Notes under the pieces: model-generated
The model's input: the letters and a program-made list of their open reading frames with translations, nothing else
Databases searched by the model: none
What the model was told of the DNA's origin: nothing
Shown here: positions 58,177 through 64,000 of the stretch, piece by piece
How positions within the stretch are numbered: the stretch's first letter is position 1
Layout of the letters: each line of letters opens with the position of its first letter
Position numbers and translations under genes: made by a program
Source: Pseudisothecium myosuroides
Lineage: Eukaryota; Streptophyta; Bryopsida; Hypnales; Lembophyllaceae
Direction of reading: 5' to 3'
DNA length: 64,000 nucleotides
Assembly: GCA_951799445.1 (NCBI GenBank)
Contig: OX637295.1
Coordinates: 3,410,001-3,474,000, forward strand

Positions 58177-58996
58177 AAGGAATTTGGTGGTAGCTAGCTC
58201 CCCCTGAAAAACTAAAGAGATGAATCCGTGCACCTTCGCAGTATAATTCCTTCTCGAATTGCAGGCGTGACCGAATTTGAAATCCGCGCTCCCAGCGTAA
58301 AAAAACTTGACCACGGTATACTAGCTTGATAATTCCAAGCTCGTGAGCCACTTGCAAAGAACATTCTCCCGTAACAATTGGGAATGAATCCCTGAACAAA
58401 ATCCAGGCTCGCTCTTGCCTTTTGGACATGGACGGGAACACGAAAGGCCCTACGAAACGGGTCCTGAAGTCGGCAACGCTCGATCACTACGTGGCACATG
58501 TCATCTGCCGGGATACAGCCTAGCACACTGATTTCTCCTGTAAGTGCTTGGGAACTAGTTAGCAATGTCACACTATTTCCCTAGTGAGTCCCCTTACCCG
58601 CGGCCATCATGGGTCTGTCAGGCTGTGTGGTTGGTTTGTTCCCTTTTATTCTTTACGGTTGATTTTTCAGTTTGCGCCAAAAATAAAAGAAGAAGTCGCA
58701 ATGTTTCAAGCTGTACTGATTATTTTTCATAACACAGCGTCTAGTGACAGGAGTTTTTAAGAATTGGTACAGATGGGCCGGGAATAGCAAAGACATGTAA
58801 CCCATGCCCAAGATTTCATTTCAGACAGCTAATGATATCTGAAATCTTATAAAGGTCTAGATTTCAGATACCGTGTCCTGTACCGGGCCCATCGTTGGGA
58901 CATAAGCCTTCGTGACTCCACTCACAACTATGAAGGTAATTCGATGATTAGGTGGAGACCCGACCTGCCGAATTTTAAGAGTAGTCTGCATGCCAT
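58177..58996. other. Non-coding part of unit 2
   Basis: Aligns with unit 1 at about 44580-45375. The minus frames at 58145-58441 and 58212-58571 are not preserved in unit 1. Confidence 0.45.
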
Positions 58997-59302
58997 GGCC
59001 AATTTCATTAAAATGGTGGTATTCCGTTAATTTGGCACTTATAGCAGTTCAGACCGCACAGCCTGAACTGTTTTTTCTATACCAGAAACTATATTAGTAC
59101 TAGATTTTTGAAATCTACATTTGTCCTAGATATTTGAAATCTATACCTATCCTAGATTTTTCAGACTGCACAGTCTGATATCTATACCAACCCTAGACTT
59201 TTGAAATTTAAAATTGACCCAGATGTTAGCAATGTATACTAATCCTAGATGTCACGGTGTGAAAATGGCACATGGAATACCGTCGTTTTAATGAAATTCG
59301 CC
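58997..59302. mobile_element. MITE, ATTTCATTAAAATGG family, long form, unit 2 only
   Basis: The ends are GGCCAATTTCATTAAAATGG and, inverted, GGCGAATTTCATTAAAACGA. Unit 1 has the uninterrupted 'gtctgcatgcgaatgaaac' at about 45367. It is nearly the same as 8043-8350, so the family moved recently. Confidence 0.85.
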
Positions 59303-60479
59303 ATATTCGAATGAAACTTCCTTGGGGCCAACCGGTAAAAATTTGGATCGGTCAGGGCTCGTCCAGAAGAATCGAAACTGCGGCGTTGTACTTTACAATT
59401 ACAGTATGTGACGAAGCTAACCACCGGGCCAGCATGTAAACAGGCCCGTAGTGACAGACAGCTACAGCGTGACCGTGATCCTGCTTCAGTACGTGGAACC
59501 TACAAACTGGATCATGCTTCACTGGAACCTGCAAACTTCGTGAACTCGTGATGGGTCTGACTATCTCGATGGTTGACTAGGACTGGATCTAGCGGAACTA
59601 ATAACGTCGTACTCACTGCGCTACATAATACCTTGCTGGTGTGGGCCCACAAGCTTGAATAAAGTGATTGATTGATTCACTTTTCCCTGGTTACTTTGAA
59701 GAATATATACAGTATACCAGTGCATGCTTCTGTAGATCGTCCTTGACTGCTCTAACCCGTAGCTGGTTGCTAGCGAATTCACACTAATGGGCAATTTCGT
59801 TAAAATGGCGGTATTCCAAATTGCTAGTCAAATTGCTAGTCAAATTGCTCAAATTGCTCAAATTGCTAGTCGAGGAAGGAGGCGATTGTCGCGAACCGTG
59901 AGTTTTGAATTGTCTACAGTTTCAATCCCAAGCTTCACCGGCTTCAGCATATGCGACTAGTTATGTTGCTAAAAGCCGTGAATTTTGACTGTAGATTCCC
60001 GAGCTCCACCTTCTTCAGCAATTCGACTAGACCATATGCCTTGTAGCTGTCGATCATTCACCGTAGCCAACAACTCATTAATTTTGTTACACAGACTTCA
60101 CCTGCTTCAGCAAATTCGAGTAGACCTCGATTAAGGCTTGCAGTTCTGGATCGACAGGTCCACCTGGAGATCCACATGCATGTACAATTTGCCGATCGAT
60201 TTCCAGCATCGCCGCTACACACTGTTATTAATTGGATGAACTAAGTTACTTGTACGTACGGAGAATTTTGCAGTTGAGGACGAGGTTGATAATTCAATTC
60301 ACTCTATTAGTGAGGAGCTTATTTCTGGTTGCTGGATTGGCAGTCCCGGTTTACAGTGTTGCCAACAAGGAAAGTTTATGACACTGATTTGTGACATCAA
60401 GTGTAACATCATTTATCTGGGAAGCTTCTGAAATTAATTCTCGTAAAGGAAACAAGAAAATCTCCCTTTGATTGCAGTG
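59303..60479. other. Non-coding part of unit 2 with a MITE half and microsatellite
   Basis: Aligns with about 45380-46534 of unit 1. At 59790-59816 a single MITE end (CAATTTCGTTAAAATGGCGG) stands alone, followed by an AAATTGCT(AGTC) repeat to about 59872. Unit 1 has a single AAATTGCTAGGC, and about 100 bp of unit 1 sequence is missing here. Confidence 0.5.
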
Positions 60480-60545
60480 GTGGCTGGCACGGGAGACGGA
60501 TCTTCCAAGTGGGATCCATCACGGTCTCAGTCTACCGAAGCATGA
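60480..60545 (+). pseudogene. GDGSSKW peptide gene C, unit 2, start codon lost
   Basis: The ATG of unit 1 is GTG here (GTGGCTGGCACGGGAGACGG), and the frame reads AGTGDGSSKWDPSRSQSTEA before TGA. Relative to unit 1 a 4-bp difference just after the core changes the downstream frame. The core itself has only synonymous changes up to the Trp, with N replaced by D after it. Loss of the start suggests inactivation unless GTG or an upstream exon is used. Confidence 0.4.
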
Positions 60546-60604
60546 TTATACTCAGTTTGGTGATCGATGTGCGACAGTCGAGTCTTGCTCTCCTTGAAAA
60601 TGTA

Positions 60605-61140
60605 CAGTGGCCTACCACGAAGATACGTGATTTCACCTTCAGTTTTGAAAAGAAATATGTCTTTATTGAAATTAGCTTTTTGCAAAGGAATTGTAACCTC
60701 ACTCTCAAATCTACGAAATTAGTTATAGCAAGAAGGGAAGATGTGAAAATCGAATTACAATAAAGAGATATTTATTTTCAAACTAAGGGCAAAATTGATC
60801 TCGCCAAAAAGGAAATTGTGAATTGTGAATTTTTTTGGAGATGCTTGTTGAAGGAAAGATGTGTATATGGAGATTTCCTACATATCTCCGCAATTGAATT
60901 AAAAAATTTCATCCCCAATATTTTTCAATGAATTTTCATGCAAAACCATGAAAATTTAAAAAAAAATTCACCAAAAATGGAGTTTAAGTTTTTTGAAACT
61001 GAAATTTGGTATGGTTGATTGGGATTGCATAAGATATCAATGTTGATTATGTAAAACAAAAAATGTCAACTTTGTTTTACAGTATGCAAAGAAAACTGAT
61101 TGTTCAAACTGCCATCATTTATCTTTTTGGTAAGCCACTG
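60605..61140. mobile_element. Tc1/mariner-like non-autonomous element (536 bp), TA-flanked
   Basis: TA at 60603-60604 and 61141-61142 flanks inverted ends CAGTGGCCTACCA and CAGTGGCTTACCA. CAGTG ends with a TA target are the known Tc1/mariner signature. The interior matches part of 19111-19991 ('cgcaattgaattaaaaaatttcatc'). It is absent from unit 1. The frame at 60509-60763(+) spans its border and is not a gene. Confidence 0.7.
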
Positions 61141-61382
61141 TACATAAAAAGGTTATAAAAAACAAAAAAACAAAAAAAGAGTTAATGCTCCGTGTAAACT
61201 CATGTAAAAACTTCAAATTAATGCTCTGTCACTTCTGTTTGAATATGGAGGAAACCCGAGCCTGTTCATCCAAATGGATGAAATTGTAGAACAGGTGAAA
61301 TCTCTGTTCTGATTGGTTGCCAGCAACCCTGAGGTAAAACTTGTCTGTCACGACATCATCACAGAGGTCTGTACGTCCAACC

Positions 61383-61559
61383 CATATTTCGTTAAAAATG
61401 GCGATATTCTTCCGCCATTTTTCCATTCATTTTCTAGGCCTGATATAGATTTCAGACCCACATGGTCTAAAATCTAAGACCAGTTTGCATTTCAGACCAC
61501 ATGGTCTAAACCAGAAAGTGTCATGTTTGTGGAATATTGCCATTTTAACAAAATATCGG
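61383..61559. mobile_element. MITE, ATTTCGTTAAAATGG family, unit 3
   Basis: The left end is ATATTTCGTTAAAAATGGCG and the right end, inverted, CCGATATTTTGTTAAAATGG. It encloses 'cagacccacatggtct' palindromes. It interrupts unit 3 just after 'gaggtctgtacgtcc'. Confidence 0.75.
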
Positions 61560-61653
61560 TTGTCCTTGCAACAACCACTAAGTTGCAATTCCCTACAAGC
61601 TCTGTCCCTACATCAAGACATTGTAGGCAACAATTGCAAAATCAGCAACTTAA

Positions 61654-62644
61654 CCCCTAAAGTACCAAAGTCCCCTTGGGGGACACTTGGGATTTTGGGC
61701 AGGCTCATGCAACCTGAAATTTTAACCTGATTTTTTGAATTTTTTTTTTGAAGATAGAGAATCACATTAGCTTTCTAAAAATATAATTTTTTTTTCAATC
61801 GGTGCCTGGGAGCAAAAGTTATGCCCTTCTAAAGCAAAAAAAGCAGTTCGCCAGGCAGAAAAAAAAAAAAAAAAAAAATGATTTAAATTTTATTTTTTTT
61901 CTCAAAGATCATGTTTTTGTCTATATCTGAAGCTTTGATTCATTCAATTTGGACTAATAATGAGAAAGTTATGGACGATCATGTTTTTGTCTATATCTGA
62001 AGCTTTGATTCATTCTATTTGGACTAATAATGAGAAAGTTATGGACAATCTTGTTTTTCAGGCAATTTAAGCATCTTCAAAAAAAAAAACTTATAGAATT
62101 CATTTTCAAATGCAATTTTCAAATTTTTTCAAATTTTTATTTTTGACAAGGTCAAGTTTGTTTGCAAGAACAATCCCAATGTTAGAATTATGGTGTTTTC
62201 ATTACATCTAAGCTATTAACAATTTAGGGTTTTGATCAATTTTGGACCTACTTCTACTTGACAATTTTTTTATATGTGAAAATCAAGTTTTGATATGCTG
62301 AAATTTTTTTCCCCCACTCTCAACTCAAAATAAAAATTTTCAACATAAAAAATTATAACTTTATGTTGTGTAGTGCAAAAAAAATCCACAAATAGCCGTC
62401 AAATTCATCTGAAATTACAAAAAACAATCCAAAAATATAAAATTCTCAACTTTGAATGCTATTATCTTCCAATTGGAACGGTCAAACTTCTTGAAAATTT
62501 TACCACATGATCTGAGACAAGTGAAGTACAAGATCCTATGGTTAGATTCTAAAAAAAAGTTTTTTTTGGTTTAGAGAGTGATTGCAGCAGAAATGGCAAT
62601 TTTCAAAGGTTCTGGAGCTAGAAAATGCCTTGGTATTTTAGAGG
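61654..62644. mobile_element. TTAA-flanked piggyBac-like element (991 bp)
   Basis: The left end is CCCCTAAAGTACC and the right end, inverted, CCTCTAAAATACC, with TTAA at 61650-61653 and 62645-62648. The interior is clearly related to 24845-25767, with a local 60-bp tandem repeat at about 61905-62050. Confidence 0.75.
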
Positions 62645-62648
62645 TTAA

Positions 62649-63496
62649 CCCCTAAAGTTCCTTGACTATGTTCTCACCAAAAATGCTCCAAAATTGCCAT
62701 TTCTAGTACAAGTACCAAAATTTTGAAAAATATCATTTTTGGACACATGTAACCGTAGGATCTTGTAGTACTCTAGTTTGAGAATATGTGGAAAAAATTT
62801 CAAAAATTTCCATCGTGTAGATTGGAAGATATTAGTGTTTGAAGTGGCAAAATGGTTGTGCTTCTTTGGATTCATTCTTCAGGACAAGTTAGCTACATGC
62901 CTGAAAATTTTCAGATTATTTGAAATTGTACAACATATAGGAAAAAAATAGTAAGTAGAAAGAAGTAGAGAATGGTTCGAAACACTAAATGTTATGAAGT
63001 TAATTATGGAATTGAAAAATGCCAATCCCAATGGTTGCAATGCTGTAATAAACAATCTACATCCTACAATTTTATTTTTTTGAAAAATATTGAAAATTGA
63101 GTGAAATAAACGACTTCAAAGTTTATTTTAGAGTAGATAATCCATAACTGCCCGCAAACTAAAAATTCTCATAACGTTTGACTCATTGATCAAAATGGAA
63201 TGATTCAAAGCTTTCCACGTATATATAAATCTAATAAACCAATTTCAAATTTTTATTTTTGAAAAAAGTGATTTTTTCTAATCTGCCTAGAATGCCCGAG
63301 TTGAGAAACAAACAATATATTAGGCCATAACTTTTGAGTCATATTTTCAAATGTCATGAAATTTGGTGCATATGAAAGATATTCCTCGTCCCCACCTTTT
63401 ATAAAAATTTCAACCCAAAATATGCAAATCTCCAATCACACGTACCTGCCCAAAATTTCTGTAATGCCAAAAAACGCATGTTAGTCCTTTAGGGGG
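62649..63496. mobile_element. TTAA-flanked piggyBac-like element (about 850 bp), abutting the previous one in inverse orientation
   Basis: It starts at the shared TTAA with CCCCTAAAGTTCC and ends inverted CCCCCTAAAGGAC next to GTAA. Its left part matches the reverse complement of the right part of 61654-62644. It lies inside unit 3. Confidence 0.65.
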
Positions 63497-63560
63497 TAAC
63501 TAGGATCAATGTTGAAGAAGTTACACAAAAATGCATAACTCTTCAGGACTACATCACAGG

Positions 63561-64000
63561 AAGCCTTTTCTGAATTCCCTGTAGGCATTGTACTCCAAAT
63601 CCCCTCCAAAGAAACAAAAAAATGTTACAAATTGTTGTTCACAAGGAACGTCACTCTCACAAGGAAATGTGAGACAGGGAGTTTTAAGGGGGAAATTTGT
63701 GCATTTTTTAGTGATATTTGAAGATGTCCCCACCTCAAAATCAACTCAATTTGTAAAATTCAAGAATCTAGAATGTAGATTTAAGCCTCTAAAATCTAAT
63801 TTTAATGTAGATTTTAGTTTGCATAATCAATTCAATTTGTAGATTTTGGAAGTTGAAATCTAACAGATATGTAGATTTTGAATTTCCAATCTTATTGATT
63901 TGTACAATTCAAAATTTTTAGTCTAGACCGTTCGCTAGATTTCAAGAGTTCAAAAAATTAGTAAATGTAGATTTCATTTGTTTGAACATTTTACAATTTC
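63561..64000. other. Non-coding end of window
   Basis: Beyond the broken end of unit 3 the sequence has repeated phrases such as 'aatgtagatttt' and 'caattcaatttgtagatttt', a short-period degenerate repeat. The 84-aa frame at 63588-63842(+) runs into this repeat and is not supported. Confidence 0.4.

Larger units (their letters stand above)
46790..61309 (+). repeat. Segmental duplication, unit 2 (expanded by insertions)
   Basis: It aligns with unit 1 along its length. It is longer (about 14.5 against 8.9 kb) because of a CACTA insertion (47111-49797), an 850-bp TIR element (50241-51087), MITEs at 49990, 51535, 54893 and 58997, a Tc1/mariner-like element (60605-61140) and an AT-rich block near 55490-56000. 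Confidence 0.85.
61310..63560 (+). repeat. Segmental duplication, truncated unit 3
   Basis: The start repeats the unit opening ('gattggttgccagcaacc', 'acttgtctgtcacgacatc'), then 'gctctgtccctacatcaagacatt', and resumes after two TTAA elements with 'atcaatgttgaagaagttacac' up to about 63560. Homology ends at the place of the gene A TATA box. No peptide gene is present in this unit within the window. Confidence 0.7.

Noticed and set aside
1..64000. tRNA, rRNA, CRISPR array or bacterial operon
   Set aside because: I saw no cloverleaf with a conserved TTCRANNC box in context, no rRNA-like conserved stretch and no array of regularly spaced repeats with unique spacers.

Overview
This window looks like a transposon-rich, AT-rich nuclear chromosome segment from a eukaryote, most likely a land plant. 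The reasons are long non-coding stretches, plant-style CACTA ends (CACTACAAGAAAA), many small TIR elements, TATA-box promoters, and no bacterial operon structure. I see no rRNA, tRNA or CRISPR, and no large conserved protein gene. The species cannot be fixed from the sequence.

The main find is a family of very short genes that share the core G-D-G-G-[GSTD]-[ST]-K-W-x-P-[PS], placed immediately after a 4-5 residue start (M-A/G-x-x-). I count nine members: 6072-6257(-), 23204-23260(-), 30276-30437(+), 38389-38535(+), 44143-44286(-), 46535-46777(+), 51250-51420(+), 57730-57873(-), and a start-less relic at 60480-60545(+). Two members carry three cores each. The cores vary mostly at synonymous positions while the flanks are unrelated, which points to selection on the peptide. 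Several members have a TATA box about 295-345 nt upstream of the ATG. I recognise no known family, signal peptide or catalytic domain, so function is unknown.

Layout. 1-5.5 kb: AT-rich DNA with one MITE and one 730-bp TIR element. 5.5-7.3 kb: a GC-richer island with the three-core Cys-rich peptide gene (-) and a divergent TATA promoter (+). 7.4-20 kb: tandem repeats, TIR elements, a 1.09-kb near-perfect palindrome, a 4-kb CACTA-like element, a TTAA-flanked element and a Tc1/mariner-like palindrome. 21.5-24.6 kb: a GC-richer patch with coding-like fragments, an 18-residue peptide gene and an in-frame 87-90-bp repeat. 24.8-29.3 kb: nested mobile elements. 29.3-30.5 kb: a GC-rich island and the second three-core gene. 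30.5-37.8 kb: mostly mobile-element DNA.

From about 37.85 kb to the end lies a tandem segmental duplication. Unit 1 is about 37850-46789, unit 2 about 46790-61309, and a truncated unit 3 about 61310-63560. Each full unit carries peptide gene A (+), a small MEPSKF open frame (+), peptide gene B (-) and peptide gene C (+). Unit 2 is swollen by insertions absent from unit 1: a CACTA element with further elements inside it, an 850-bp TIR element, several MITEs and a Tc1/mariner-like element. The paired units give empty sites that prove several insertions and fix their duplicated targets (TCT for CACTA, TTAA for a piggyBac-like group, 4 bp for another TIR group).
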